Shown here piece after piece: positions 24,701 through 39,700 of a stretch of DNA of 64,000 nt (positions are counted from its first letter, which is position 1; every line of letters starts with the position of its first letter). The notes under the pieces are model-generated. The model did no database searches. It saw nothing but the letters and a program-made list of their open reading frames with translations, and was not told the DNA's origin. Source of the stretch: Sinotaia quadrata. Its lineage: Eukaryota; Mollusca; Gastropoda; Architaenioglossa; Viviparidae. Position numbers and translations under genes: made by a program. Where the stretch lies: positions 5,933,001 to 5,997,000 of the forward strand of contig CM054182.1 of the NCBI GenBank assembly GCA_028829895.1, read 5' to 3'.

Positions 24701-27700
24701 TATGTTATGATGCCATGAATGTTCCTTTTTGTTGCGTTTTGCGAGCAATTTTATGAAACAAAAGCCCATTTTCTTTTGCAATTTATAATAAACTGAAAAG
24801 TAAATTTTGCATTACATTTGTTTTTTCTTGTTGTATGTGACTATGTTTATTAGAATTGTTGGATTGTTTTTTAGTGTGGTTTATATTTTACTTGTAATAA
24901 ACTTGGAAAATCACACGTTCATTACGTCTAAAAAAAAGTTGACCACAAATAACGACAATAAATTAATGATATCTCAAAAAGTATTGCAGCTATCATCACA
25001 ATTTTTTGGTTACAAACTTATTTCATCAGTACACATATTTGAGCATAAAATATTTATATTATATGAAGTAGAAAAAAAGGAGTGGGACTACCTAGTTAAA
25101 TATACACTTAAATGCATTTTTCATATAACTAGAATTTTGCTCTTAATGTCCATACAACAGGTTTCCTATTTCATGAATTTGATTACTCATAAAATTTGGT
25201 ATGTGTATTCCTCTGTGATGTAACTAAAAAAAGTTACGCATATAGAAAATACCTTCCTGCATTTTTTTGTTTTTGGTAATTTAAAAATGTAATGTTTATT
25301 TTACATTTTGTTTTATGGATGTGTTTAACTTTAAGAAATTCATACCTTAAAAAAATAATTAAATGTTTTAACGTGCATGTGTAACTTTCTCAAGCAAATG
25401 TTCTAGATATACTTAGAAATAAATTGAGAATTTTATCTTGCATATAAAAAAATGTACAAATTTTCCAATGTTTTAATGCATATGTAAACAGAGTAAAACC
25501 AGATATTTTAAAACTAACATCTGAAACTGTTTATCTGTATCAAAGAATTTATTTATCACATTTAAAGACATACTAAATAATTTTTTTCACTTAGGTTGTA
25601 GAAGTGGTGACATTTAATTTTATTTTGCAGATATTGCAATAAATTATAAGGACTTTTAATTTCACTACAATCTGCAGCACATGTAAACCATTTTCTTTTC
25701 TTATGTATTTTGCAGTGGTGTTCAAAGCAAGAAATGAGTTTGTGGAGCGCCATATTACAAGTCTTAAATTGCATGGAACAGACAGGGGTAGGACCATACT
25801 GCAATTTTTACACATAGCAGCTGTATAATCCACCTTTTTGGCAAAATCTTATTTCATGGAACATCAATGTTTACCAATCTATTGCATATTTTTGCAAGCT
25901 TCCTGTGAGAGATGTTTATAGAAATTGAATGTTCTGTGTTGAATATTCAAAACATTGTGTAAACTGTTCAATACAATCATTACAAGAGATAGATATATTG
26001 CTAATAAGCATTTAACGTCCAGTGTTTCAGACATTTATATAAATATTAGTTCAGTGATATAGCATAACAAAAAATCATTTTCTTCTCAACTCTCTTAAAA
26101 AATCCCCAACAAAAACCACTTCATAAAGTCACAATAAATTACTTATTGTGTATATTGTTTGTCTCTCATCTATGAAGAGATGTACACAGAATGGTGCAAT
26201 CCATTTCACTACTTAATGCATAACAGATGGTCCTTGGTTAATAAAAGTATTCTGCTACAAATATGCATAACAGATGGTCAATGGTTAATAAAAGTATTCT
26301 GATACAAATAATTTTTCTTCTGTAACACAATTATAAGCAGTTTCTGTTTAAGGTTTAAAAAAAATAAACAAGTTTCTCTTTTTAAAAAAAATTCAAACTA
26401 CCTGCCTTCATTTGAGCATGCTAAGAGAAATATGTGCATTGCTAGTGAGAATAATTATCAATCAATGTTTCTATTTGACTGAATTCTTTGAAAAAATTCT
26501 TAATTGTTTAAATGTGATTTATTTCATTGACATAAATCAACTAGTTCATCTGATGACCTGAATAGAGGGATTGTCTTATTATTAAAGTTGTGCAGCACGT
26601 TTTGAACTGATGGGAATGTCATAATGCATAAATATGCGTCAGTATTATACATATTTTAATAGAATGAGGGTGGTCCTTGTGATGTTTACTTCATCTCCTG
26701 TCCGTTGCGGGGAGTAATGACATCTATGTGATTAGATGTGATTAGTGATTGACATCCCACCCCTCTTTCCCACCCCTGGGGGGGGGGGAAGAAGTTGGGG
26801 AGAGCTAATCTTTTACTGTTTTAATGATGCACGTCTTTCTTTCTTTATGGACATCACTCAGCTCTTCATCTAGTTGTTGGGCCAGCTTATGAACTGCAAT
26901 ACGGCAGTTTACTTTTAAGGATCTTTTAGAATATTTTTTGGGATCATTTAGCTGAGTTAGTTGTCAGTTGTGCCAGTTTACAAACTGCAATCATGACAGT
27001 TTACTACTAAACATTTTTTTCAGACCTACTTGGCACAGTAATTATAGGTTTAGAAATTTTTTCTGTAGGGTTGCTATTGATCTTTTCACATCGTTTCAAT
27101 AGAGCTACATTTGTTTTATCTTTTCACATAATAGTCGTGTTGATATTTTAATGGTATGCCATTGACCCAGAAATTGTTAATGGCACTGACTAAAGATGTA
27201 ACAATTCATTGATGAAATGCAGGCCCCGATAAAGTTGTTTTGTGTTTTCAGACCTTGTAGTCTGATTTGATTTTGTAATGATTTGCATAGGTGGCAGCAT
27301 GCTGGAAGTGTGTTTTATTTATATTTTGATTTTTCTGAACAGCAATTTATTTATGTCTTTTGATCATATTTGTCCTGAAAAATCAGCCTATGACAATACG
27401 TCAAACAGAGGCCTGTGGCAGTCAGTCTTAGGCTGGTATGTGGGAGAATCAATCTTCATTTCCACTATCTGACATTTCAGTCATTGGGATAGACGTATGA
27501 ATTGATTTGCTTTAATAAACCAAGAAAACTTATCTTTTGGACAATTTAGCCATCAAATTCAGACCTGAGTTATTTCAAATGGGAGAGGACAAATTCATTC
27601 TCATTTTTTTCTGCAGTTGAACATTGTTTCAGGAATGCCATGAAAGTGGTGGTGTCCATTTATTTCTCTCTTTCTCTTTGGCAAAGATTGATTTTAAAAA

Positions 27701-30700
27701 GGAGAATTTTTGATGTTTTGTTACAGCATTCGGCTAATAGAGTTTTTGGCCGTGATGTGGAACCAGAAAAGGATGCAATACCACTTTTCCAAGATTGTCA
27801 AGAGAGAAATGAACATTTCTTATGCTAGTGTGATTCCTGTTTCTTTCTAAGGAAATTGAAATAAGATTGCAGACCTTAATTAGCTGTCATCAACCAAGTT
27901 TCAGTATGCATCTTTGGACAAAATTGGACATTATGAATACGTAATAGTGTGTGTTTTTCTGAGCATTAGTGTACTCTTGAGCATCCTTTATAGGATGTTT
28001 GACTGGGTGCAGCTCCCCAAACTGCAGTTACTTCTTACCATTGCTGCTTATCGTTGGATTCTCATGTATTCCGAAATTGCTTATTTGGTTTAACAGTTAT
28101 CAGTAGACTTGTGCTTGAAAGAGACTTGTGTCCTTGAAACCTCTGCATTGGCAGTGTCCATACAAGTGAGGTTTCATTGTTTTAATTTATTATCTCGGTT
28201 TCCCTGAGTTTATAATTTCCAGGATATTTTGTGCTGGTATGCACCAGCCCAAGGTCTCCACAAAGGAAATCGCTTTAGTGCGCATAAAGCAGCATGTAAA
28301 AGGTTAGGTTTGCTCCATGTTTCAGGCACGACAAAGAGAAGATCGATTATCTTAAATAATCTTCCTCCAAGTGTTGACAAAGACTTGCTGAAACTCATCT
28401 ATCCTCGTGCTCTCAACATTGCAGTTGCCATGGTATCTGCAGACACAAGGTGAGCTTGTAAAGGGGATTATTGTTTGGCGTTAACATCTGTTTTGTTTTA
28501 CACTCTTGTGTGCGGTTGACCAGAATGCAAACATCTGTCGATAGTGATGGATGAACTTATACTTTTTAAGCATAGTTTTTCTGAATACTTACTAGGTGTC
28601 CACAACATTAGAAATGAGGCTACCTGTTGTTTATCCTGAAATGAGCTTTAAGAATTTTTAACTCTTTGCTGTTGACAGTTCAAGTTTCTGAAGGTTGGTG
28701 ATCTTTTTCTCTTGGAATTTCAGCAGACCAACATTTCTCGTTGAACATTGTGTTCACTCTGCTGTTGCCATGGAATCCCTTTCTAATGAAAAGCATTTTT
28801 CTTTTTGGCTTAATTAAAAGTGCTGCAAACTGTTGAACTTACCATTCAGCAGTTATAGAGACGACAATATTGCTTAAGAGTAGCACTGGTTTCTCATTTT
28901 GACTTGGACAGCAAGCTGTTCATCCTATCACTTCAACAGTTATGCAGAGTACAGCATTGCTTACAAGTAGCACTGATGTCTCATCACACTTGGCCTCACA
29001 AACTAATCCGACAAGCAATAGTGGAGATTTAAATGAAGATAGTTCAGCTGCTATTGTTGCTTTACAAGGATTTATCAGGATTTACGAATAGGACTTCACA
29101 CTGCATAGTGACTGACACTGGCAGCAAATGACAGTATTGAACAGTATTGAACTGCCATTTATTGTCCTTCACTATACTTTGGCTGCTGAGGGATAAGCTT
29201 TTGCCATGTCTTTTGGCTCTGAAATTTGATGGGGTTCATGGGGTGTTCCTTCTAATGCAAAAATGTTTCCAAGCTGCAGTTGCAACACCTAAGCCTGCAG
29301 TTTGCATATTGTAACAAGGGTATAGATAAGAAAAGGAAACTTTTATTTTTCAATTCCTTTAGGCAAAATTTGAGACCTCAACCTTGCAACAAATTCTTAG
29401 TGACTGAAGGGATCTGGACATGCAGCAGTCCTGCTTGGAGAACAAGCTATTTTAGGCTTGAATCCAGTCTTTCTCACTCAGGGACTGTCAGCTGATGGGG
29501 TGTATCTATGTGTCTGTGTCTCTGTGTCTTTCTCATTGGCTAAAGATTATTAGAGACAAGTACAACAGATGATTTTTATTTCTAAATAATGTTGTGGACA
29601 CCTGGCTGTATTATGGAGAAAATAAACCGTGCTGGAGAAGAGAAAGCTCACATGCACATTGAAGATTCAGTCTGTTAATGCTTGGAAGTGTGCCTTACAA
29701 TTTTAGTATATTCGGGAAGCCACATTAAATTATTCATGCTAGTTTTACTTTACTGTTATGATGCAGTCTCCACATTTTTAGACATCATTTACTGAGACAA
29801 TTTTTTTATTAATATTAATAACAGTTAATTATACTGCTGAAACAAAACTCACTCAAAGGGTGGTTAATGGCCTTCTGTGTTCACAGTTTCAATGATATTT
29901 TACGATGATAAACAGCAATCTCATGTTGAAAACATTCACATATTTATGAGACCATTGGGATGCAGACTGATCAGAGACTAGTAAAGGGTAATATAGGCTA
30001 TCCTAGATCATTTTAAAAAAAACAACTTACCATGGTTCATCTGTAAAAGCATACATAGTCTTTGAACTATGTTTGTCCTGCACACAAGATGGTAAATACT
30101 TAAGACTTTTAAATAAATATGTTGTTTGGAATTACTGAGCCAGACTAGATTATTTGTGTTTTTTAAATTTGTTAATTGTTATGGTTTTTCAGTAAAAATA
30201 TACCTATGTATTCCAGTTACATAATATTTTACTAGTATTAAAATTTTGGTGCAGATTGTGTGTAGTTGTGGGCAAGACTATGGGTGACTTAAGCCATTAA
30301 AGATGTGCAAACTCTTAGCCCTAAAATATGCGTATATTTTTAGAACATTAAAGATATGCAAACTGAGAACATTAAAGATGTGCAAACTCTTAGCCCTAAA
30401 ATATGTGTATATTTTTAGAACATTAAAGATGTGCAAACTCTTAGCCCTAAAATATGTGTATATTTTTAGAACATTAAAGATATGCATACTCTGAGAACAT
30501 TAAAGATACACATATTCTTATTAACTAAAAAAGTTTATTAATGTCACTTTTCATTTTCTTTACTAATGTGTAGTTCATCCTAAAGAGTCACAAATAAGTG
30601 ATTTCCTTATAGACAGGGTTTGAAACTAGAATGAGATTACTAACTGTTTGCTTCAGTTCATCATATATTTTGAATCCATGGTTTGTGATTGTGGGTATGA

Positions 30701-33700
30701 TGAAAGCAATAAATGAAGCACTTTATACTTTAGACATTTAAAAAAAAACAAAACTTTAACAACACTTGACATGCTCTTTTAATTTGCAATTAAAACACTT
30801 GCCATACTGTACAGTCATATGATCTTTTATCAGAAGAATCATATATAACCTGCCACTACGAAATGAATAACTGACCTCAGTTTCTGCTAGCAACTAAAAT
30901 AGAGGGGATGACAAGGAAGATATTGAATTTATATTGGCATATTTAACACCTGTAGGAGGAATCTGTAATATTTCGTCTATGTTCAACCTCTAAATATTAA
31001 AATAAAAGCATTTTGAAACCCCATCAAGTGTTATTTTTCTCATGAAAGGGGTCAAAGTGCTTTACTGATTGAACTGTGCTCAGAAGGGACCCAGCTGTAA
31101 TTCTGTATCAATGGAAAATTATGACTTTCTGCTGTTAGATTTCTGTGCATTTTATTGGATGACCTTAAAATAGATGTTCTTTGAAAGCTCAGAAATTAAG
31201 GTGAAGAATGTAAACACCATGTCACTAGGGTGGGTTTTCCTTTGCTGATTGACAAAACTTTGTCACATCCGTCACTGAGTCTTTGTCGGATACAATGCCA
31301 GCCACAATTGATGGTGATGAAGATGAGATTAATACATTGGATAAATTTATGCCCACTGTTGAGTTAGATATAAAATATACCTCAAAATCAAGTTGATTGT
31401 CAATTCTACAGGTTCATTTTTTCCGTCATTGGTTTAGTGGAATGTAGCAAATTTGATCATTTGAAATGTTTCTGTCTGTAATAAATGTACTAGAATTTTT
31501 TTTTCAGTGTGTATTTTTTCCTTGTTTTTCTTTCTTTTCTTCAAAATCTTCAAAAGCAGATAACAGTTTGAGACACTACATTAACACTTTGGAACCTGTT
31601 TCCTTCAGTTTGTGTCAAACATAATGCTTTTATGAATGGGGTTACTAAGGAAAATTAGCTTGTGGCTGCATCTGATTGTTTTATTTGATTATAAAATTTC
31701 CTTTGTGAAAACCAAGTTTCCCCATTTGTAAGAAACTTGCACATGTGTCAAAATGAATTATGTTTATTTATTTGATAGATAGAAGCTCTTAAAACATAAT
31801 AATCAGTGTGTTTTATAAGTATGAAATATTGACCAAATATTTTTAAAATAAAAGCATAATTTCAACAATTTGTAATTGAATTGCTGTTATTAGCACTTTA
31901 TAGCCAAAGATATCCATGCATTTAACAGTGTGGTTGGGGAGCTTGATAACTTTGATTAGTTGAGTCTTGAATCCCTGAACCTGCACAAGACTACAGCATC
32001 TAGCCTTGCAGTCAGTCAACTCTCCATTTTACTTATTGAATACTATTTATTTAAGCCACACAAAGAGTTTGTTTTAACATTGGAAGCAGTTTTAGTGTTC
32101 TGTAATGACTAGTTTCCTTGATTCTGTTGTCACTCTCAAGACATTTTGTACAATTTTATGCTCAACATACCAACATTATTCATCTCTAATACCTGTCCCA
32201 AGTGTACATGGACAAAGTTTATATAAACCATAAAAATTTATGAAAATTTGTGAAATCCGAGGTGGTCATATCATGTTAGAAAATTTCATAACAATTGACA
32301 TTTGGAGGACAAGATTCCTGAAAATTCCTGAATTTCTAGGAAAAGGTGTAATTTTTAGTCATGCTTTTTGTCCTATTTCTTGTTGTAAAATGTCATAATT
32401 TATATATATATATTTTTTTTGGTAGTCATATATTTATTGGTGGTAGACAACAAAAGGTAGTAACTCAATAAAGTAGAAGTTTTAACTTTTTACAGACTTG
32501 CCATCATTCTCATTTTATTTTACTGTCTATTTTACTGTTTACTGAATATCCTGATTTCTGTTTATATCCGAAATCCCAGAATGAACCCTTTTCCAGGTTT
32601 TTAAAAAAATAATTAAAAAAAAATTAATACATTGTTTTTCTGCTACTGTTAGTTTGGTAGCAAACTCGCAGGTTAAATGACTTGCATAAAGGCCTCTCTA
32701 CACGTGCAGTAAATAATCAGTTGTCCTCCATTATGATTATTGGATTATTGACATATTTAAGTCATTGATGTAAGTAGGTAGAACAAGCTATTTTTTCAAA
32801 GTTTTAGGAAATGAATGAAATTTACACCATATAACAATCATGGTGAAAGAAGTCAGTTTACAAAAAATGGTTGCTTAATCTTTCTTACTTTTTTTTAAAT
32901 GCAATTTTCAAAAATGGGGAAAAAATGCTTTTTACACGTATTTTACACTTTACCATTTTTGCATCACCTTAAAGTAAACACTGATCATCTGACAGAGCTA
33001 AAGTTTTTTATACCTCATGTATCCAATGCTGACATGAAGCCTGATTTGTTCTGAGGCAATAGCTTTTTATATTTTTGAGTTATTGATTCTCAAAAATGAG
33101 AAAAAGCACAAATTGAGCAATGGCACTTTGAGCCAACACTGAAAATGAACCATATTAATGCTTTTTTGCTTATTTTGAGTTCCATTTGACTTGTTTAAGT
33201 AATTATAATGAAATAACAACTTAAAATTTTTAGCCGACATTTTTGGTTAAAATGCACTTATTAATGTCTTATGTTTTAAAATTTATGATTATTTAAAAAT
33301 AAGGGTAGAGGGCTAATTGAAACCTAGTGGCAAGTTGAAATAAAAACAATAGTATTATGTATTCTGAAACATGGTCCCTCAAAGTCTTGGCCAATTTTTA
33401 CAAGTAAAATGCCTACCAATAATTTAACCCATTACCAACTCTTAAAAGATACAATGATGGGGTATAGCCTCACAAAAACTAAATAATTAATGCACATTTG
33501 AGTCTGTTGCTATTGGTGCTACCTGTTATGATTAATTAAATGGCTGTCATTCATGATCCATCATAACTTAGTTAATAAACCTTTTTTTTTTGTGGGGGAA
33601 AAAACGATCTAGGATCAATGTGTGATCATTGTCTGACATATTATCAAACATTGTTAATAAAATTTACAGCAGAAATGATAAATAACAACTGTTTAGAAGG

Positions 33701-36700
33701 CCTGTACTCGTCAACTCTCGCTCGCGTCCATAATGATCTCGAACTCATTGCTGTCTGTAAAGATACGATCTTTATTTCCATCAAATAGCCTTAAAAGATT
33801 ATCCAGATAATTAATTAAAATCTTTTTACAACTGCAAGAGTTATAGTTAATTAAACTTAGTGAATTACTTTTGCAGCAGAGAAACAAGCACAGCCAAAAA
33901 TGCCATGGCGATCACGCACTTTGTTTATGTTTAGGCCTATGTTTACTTCGCGCATGCTTGGGTTGCACATTTTCCCGCTCTATGGGTTCCACTACGAAAA
34001 TGCCACTTTGTCATGCTATATACCATTTTAAAGAAGAGATTTTCTACTTTCTACTAATATATATATATATATATATAAAAATCTATATTTTCAAAAATAA
34101 CCATGCAAAAACGTAATTGAAAAATAGGCTTTTTTCAATCAACTTTTACATACAATAAAAATAAAAATACAGATTCGAAACTAACACAGTTGCATTCTAC
34201 ATTCATTTTTCTTTAGTTTGATATAAGATACATTCTGATAGGACAATCGTAGCAGAACCCGTTTTAGTGTTTGCAAGGTATATCAAAACGCGATGGTAAA
34301 CCGGAGATTGAGATTTTTGCCATGGCTATCGAAACACGCCAACCGTACCTAATTTAATGCAATCATACTCGCTTCCACTCATTCTCTCACAAATAAAAAA
34401 TACATTAATGAAAAGGTGGAAGATAGTTTTATTCAACAAACTATTTCACAAGCATAATAAATACATAACAGAAACACAGCACTTGTGACAAAATGGTAAA
34501 TTTTTCGGAATTTAGTAGTTGTCGGCTATCGTCATATAGAGCTGGTTCTACCTAATGTAAGCATGAATTATTTCAAACAAAAAAACAAAAGTAAATAAAA
34601 TACACTAACAGTTTTAAAACAATTTGTTTTGTCACATGTATAAATCAGTCATGTTATTAATAGTAAGAGCCAATTTTCATTAAGTTCATCATATCACACT
34701 TTGTGATTGAAGCAGTCGAGCAAACTTGCTTTAAACAAGTGCTTTGGGCAGAATGAATCATGAATGTAACTTACCAATGTTGTTTTTTAATTTTAATTGA
34801 CATGTTTATAAAATATTATTGCTTATATAAGAATATTTAATAAAACCATCAAATGCTTAAAATTAATTCAGTAAAAATTGCCTTGTAAGAAATAAGAAAT
34901 AACTTTTCTTTTTTTATAAAGTGCATTTAATAAATCAAAGTAAGGAAAATACTGTATGTTGTTCATCAAATCTCTTCTCTGAATGTTGATTCTCATAAAC
35001 AGTGTTCATAATAAGTTTACTAGAAATCCTATTGACCTATGTAAAGTTGAATTTACAGAAAGGGTTATAATTAATAATCAGGAATTTGATGTACTTTCAT
35101 CCGTGTTTGTATTTTAATTTATATAATTTTAAATTAAAAAATTAGTCATAAAATTATTTGTTGCAAAATATTTTCATTTATAAGTAGATTGTTGTGTTAG
35201 AAGAGTTTGGATTATCTGGATTTTATATATAGGCATAGTTTCAAATGACTTTAGTAGCTGTGTAAATTTTATTACTATCTTGAAAATAAGATATTTTAAA
35301 TGCATCTTTAAAAATCAGATTATTCTATTAGCATTCTAATAAGATATTTTTTTCTTTTATTATTTTAAATCCTAACAGCTCAGCGGTAGTGGAACTGGCA
35401 AGTGCACAGCATGCTGATAACTACATGATTGCTTTCACAGGACTGAAGATCAATGACAGGGATATTCAGATTAGCACTCTTTACAAAGCACAAGATAGTG
35501 AGTGATCCATATTTCTGTTAATTCTTAAAAATAGAAATATGAATTAGATTAATAGCTGTTTCATTCAAGCTAGTGCCACATTTTTTTTTTTATAAATTGG
35601 AATCTCCATCCAGTATATAACTGTATATGAGCAAGTCCCACTAACAGATACATGGATCTCCTCACAAAAAGTTCTTTTATTTACAGTTTTAACCAAAATT
35701 AAATTTATGAATGTCTGTATTAAAATCAAAGGCCACTGACATGAGGGCTCAAATTTGTGCATTTTTAGATGATTGTTATGCCATGATCAGTTGTGACATA
35801 GCACCAGAATGAACAGTTTACTCTGTTCAAACACTGCTACTTTAAATAAGTTCAGATTACTTTTCATTGTAGAAAATCTTTATTAACAAGAAAGTAATGC
35901 ACAAGAAGCATAATTTATATATACATTTGTGTCATAGTGCACATTTGATAGTAATTGAATTAAATTATACTTGTTTATTTTAGTTTTTATTTAAACATGA
36001 TTATAAATCATTGTAACTGCTATTTATACTTTAATAAACATTTACTCCTACATATATTTAGTAATCCCTTACATATTTCACTATTCATATTTGTTGTATT
36101 TAATCATTTTCTGGAATGCATCTTGCACATTACTATATGTTACTTTGTCATTTCCTTGATATTTTATTTATCAGTATGCATTAGTTTGGTCTTCATCTTT
36201 ATTTTTTCAGGCATTGTTTCAGCCTGGGAAAAGAGAAATTCTCAGCCTCAAGTTACGAAAGCACAGACCACTCCATCTGAAAAAAGCAATATAACCCCCA
36301 AACAGAGTGATGCACTGCTGATTGAAAGCTCTGGAAAAGACGAGAATAAAAAACAGCAAGAGCAGAGTCAGAAACAAAAAGAAAAACAGCTACCAGCTCC
36401 AAGTCAGCAAGGAAATTCTGAGGTACCTACTTCCCAGAAGAGCAAAGAGAGTTTGGAACAAACAGTTTCTCGGAACAAGACAGTTGAAATTGTACAAGAA
36501 AAGAAAGAACCAGCTAAAGACAAGGGAGCCATGCATGGAGACAAAGATAAGAAAAAAGATAGTGAGAAAGAAAAAGCAGAAAAACAGAAAAGAGAATCTG
36601 AAAAGCTGCTAAAAGAAAAAAGAGAAAAAGAGAAGAGGGAAAAGGAGTTGCAGGAGAAAGAAAAGAACAAAAACAAAACGGGAACATTTGACCCCAAAAA

Positions 36701-39700
36701 TAAGAAGGAATCAACTCAGAAGGGCAGCAGTGTTCCTACACTTACCAATTATACTATCCCTAAAAAGACAGTGAACGATAGACCTCAGAAAATGTCTGCT
36801 ATGCAGAGGAAAAGAGAAAGACCCATGAAATTCCAGAATTCACAGTCCTTAGAAATGGGCTCAAATTTCAGATTTCAATCCAAAAACCAGAGGCTAAAAT
36901 CAAAGCAGAATCAGTCTCCTTTGAAATTCTATGGAAATGACCGTGAGCCCTTTGCCAAGAGACGAAGAATGGGTATGTCATTGTAGTTCTACATTTTTAT
37001 TTATTTTATTGTTTTTGATAATTCTGACTTTTATTATTCCTCAGTACAGCACTAGTTCGTTCTTTCCCCTTTCTGTACCTCTCTTCCCTCCTCATCCCAA
37101 TAAGTAGCAAGTAAAAGTTTGTTTGTTGTTGTATGATTTGTTCTTGTTTCGTTTTGACTTCCTTAAACCTAATATATAATTATTTTTAAAATAAAGAAAT
37201 AACTTTCTAAACTTTAACATATAGATTATTGTATGCACTGCTAGAAACAACAAATACTAGGTATTAAACTGATAAGTAATATAATTTAAAAAATACATTA
37301 ATAAAACTGTTATTATTTCTAGAAATGATGTGATAATATACATTTAATTGATGATGATTATGTTTGTAGGTTAGATAAAGAAAATGTCAAATGTTGAAAT
37401 AAATATTTTTTAAAGTAATTTTCATGGTATCATGTCCATTTATTATGTGCACATAATTCATGGTGTATAATTATTTGTAGAATATACTCTTTGTTACTGT
37501 TGATTGTATGTACATCATGTCTCTGATTAGAATCTTGTATCCATTGTTGTGGAAGAACTATATGATAGACATCTGTTTTTCAGTGCTGCTGGCTGATATA
37601 TATTTTATATTTTTATAATATCAAAATGTGCCAATTTTTAATGTATTATTTTCTTAAATATGGCTCGGAGTATCAGTTAAGAATTACCATCAGTAAAATT
37701 TGTCTTATCTATCCTATAGTGACTAAAATTTAGAAGTTTATTCATAGCAAACTGTGTCCTTGGTAACTGCTGCTAGTTAAATTGATGAACTAGCACTTCA
37801 TATATTTTTTCTTGGTCTCCTTTACCATTTTGTTTTTTTCTACATAATAAATTTTAAAAATTCTTTTAAGTACAAAAGCAGTTTGTCAGAATTCTTATAT
37901 CAAGCAGAAGCTCATATTTTCAAAGTCAAAAACACTACTGTCAGATCTTGGCTTATGAACAAATTCTGTTCCTAAGGATGTTTGTAACCCGATTTTATGT
38001 ATAATGAAAATTTCTATGTATATGGTCTATATATTGGCCAGATAGTCTTGAATACTGAAAGATAGCATGCAGTTAACACTTTTTATGCATCTTAGTGATG
38101 CTTAGCTGAGACTGCTGTAAACCTTAACTAAAAGTTAACTATATTGTATGCTTGTGGTATTTCACACCACTTCCATTCCCATTGTCAACATAGGGCTGTT
38201 TATTTCTGTAATTATTTTCCTTTAGAAATTTTAAACACAACCCTATTTGTACTTATTTTCTTTGTTTTGGACAAAAATAAGGGACATTCAAAATCATCTT
38301 GAAATGTTTGATCTTAAGAATTCATTATGGTAATTTTCTTGAGCTGTTCAAGTCTTATCGATTTTTGAACATGGTTTATTTTAGTAGCTGCGTCTTTTCT
38401 CTACAATACTGTTAATATCCTGTTATAATTGCATCTTTCTATCCTTTGTTTCTAGCAGTTTGGTAAAGCATATTCCCTTTCTGCATTTTGATGAGGCCAT
38501 TCTGGTTTGCTTGGGTTATTATGGTAATAAAACGTATTTAATGCTAGTCTTGGCCAATTTTTACAAGTGAAATGAACCCTAACAATAATTTAACCTGTTA
38601 CCAACTCTTAAAAGATACAATGATGGGGTATAGCCGCACAAAAACTAAATAATTAATGCACATTTGAGTCTGTTGCTATTGGCGCTACCTGCTATGATTA
38701 ATTAAATGACTATCATTCGTGATCCATCATAACTTAGTTAATAAACCATTTTTTTTGTGGAGGTAAAATGATCTAGGATCAATGTGTGACCATTGTCTGA
38801 CAGATATTATCAAACATTGTTAATAAAATTTACAGCAGAAATTGTAAATAACGACTGTTTAGAAGACCTATACTTGTCAACTCCCGCTCACGTCCATAAT
38901 GATCTCGAACGCATTGCCATCTGTACAGATACGATCTTTATTTCCATCAAATAGCCTTAAAAGATTATCCAGATAGTTAATTAAAATCTTTTTACAACTG
39001 CAAGAGTTATAGTTAATTAAGCTTAGTGAATTACTTTCACAGCAGAGAAACAAGCACAGCCGACAACTCCATGGCGATCACACGCTTTGCTTATGTTTCG
39101 GCCTGTTTATTTCGCACATGCTTTAGTCTGCACTAGAATCATTGTACTGAAAAAGCATTAAATTTAGATAACGATTGGCAAATGTTTGAGTGTTTATGTA
39201 CAAAATATGAAGATATCTTTATTGTGGTGAGTGCGTTCTTAATATAGATCTTTCCAAACTGAATCCAAACAGTAGTTCAATTACAATCAGAGTTATTACA
39301 GTTCTAACATTTATAGCAGTTTTGTCCATTTTGTGTTAATTGCATTAGAACATTTTCCAACCTGAAAATGAGTTACAAAATTGACTTTAGTAACATTGAA
39401 ATCAGTAGAAAAAGATCTATCTGTCCGTATACTTTTAAATTATTAGTGATGATTTTGGAAAATATGTTTGGAGCACTTAGTATTCGTATGCTCAGACACT
39501 GTTGAATAGAGTATGTTATGACCATTAACATTTTCAATATAATAAACAATACATCAGCACCGATTTACCACTATATTCAGAATTCATATATAATATAATT
39601 GCCTGCCATCTAAGTTTTTTGTGTACAAATCCGTGAGACCTCATACTTATTATTAAAATTTCCCATTAGCCCAAGTAGAATAATTTGTCTCCAGGCTTGA

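Larger units (their letters stand above)
28450..35378. other. Gene B intron 5 (6.9 kb)
   Basis: Contains the minisatellite at 30295-30512, the dispersed repeat at 33383-33959 and an (AT)n tract at 34060-34076. The rest is AT-rich sequence in which I recognise nothing. Confidence 0.5.

Noticed and set aside
24807..25223. 138-codon plus-strand open frame in gene B intron 3
   Set aside because: Hydrophobic Ile/Phe/Leu/Lys composition expected from AT-rich DNA, no domain, no splice signal in use, and flanking exons join without it.
28223..28325. Upstream extension of gene B exon 5 from an acceptor at 28221-28222
   Set aside because: The frame is open from 28229, but this acceptor gives the wrong phase with exon 4. 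Only the acceptor ending at 28325 fits.
35997..36210. N-terminal part of the long open frame before gene B exon 7
   Set aside because: AT-rich, membrane-like text ends at a strong TTTTTTCAG acceptor whose phase matches exon 6, so this is intron.
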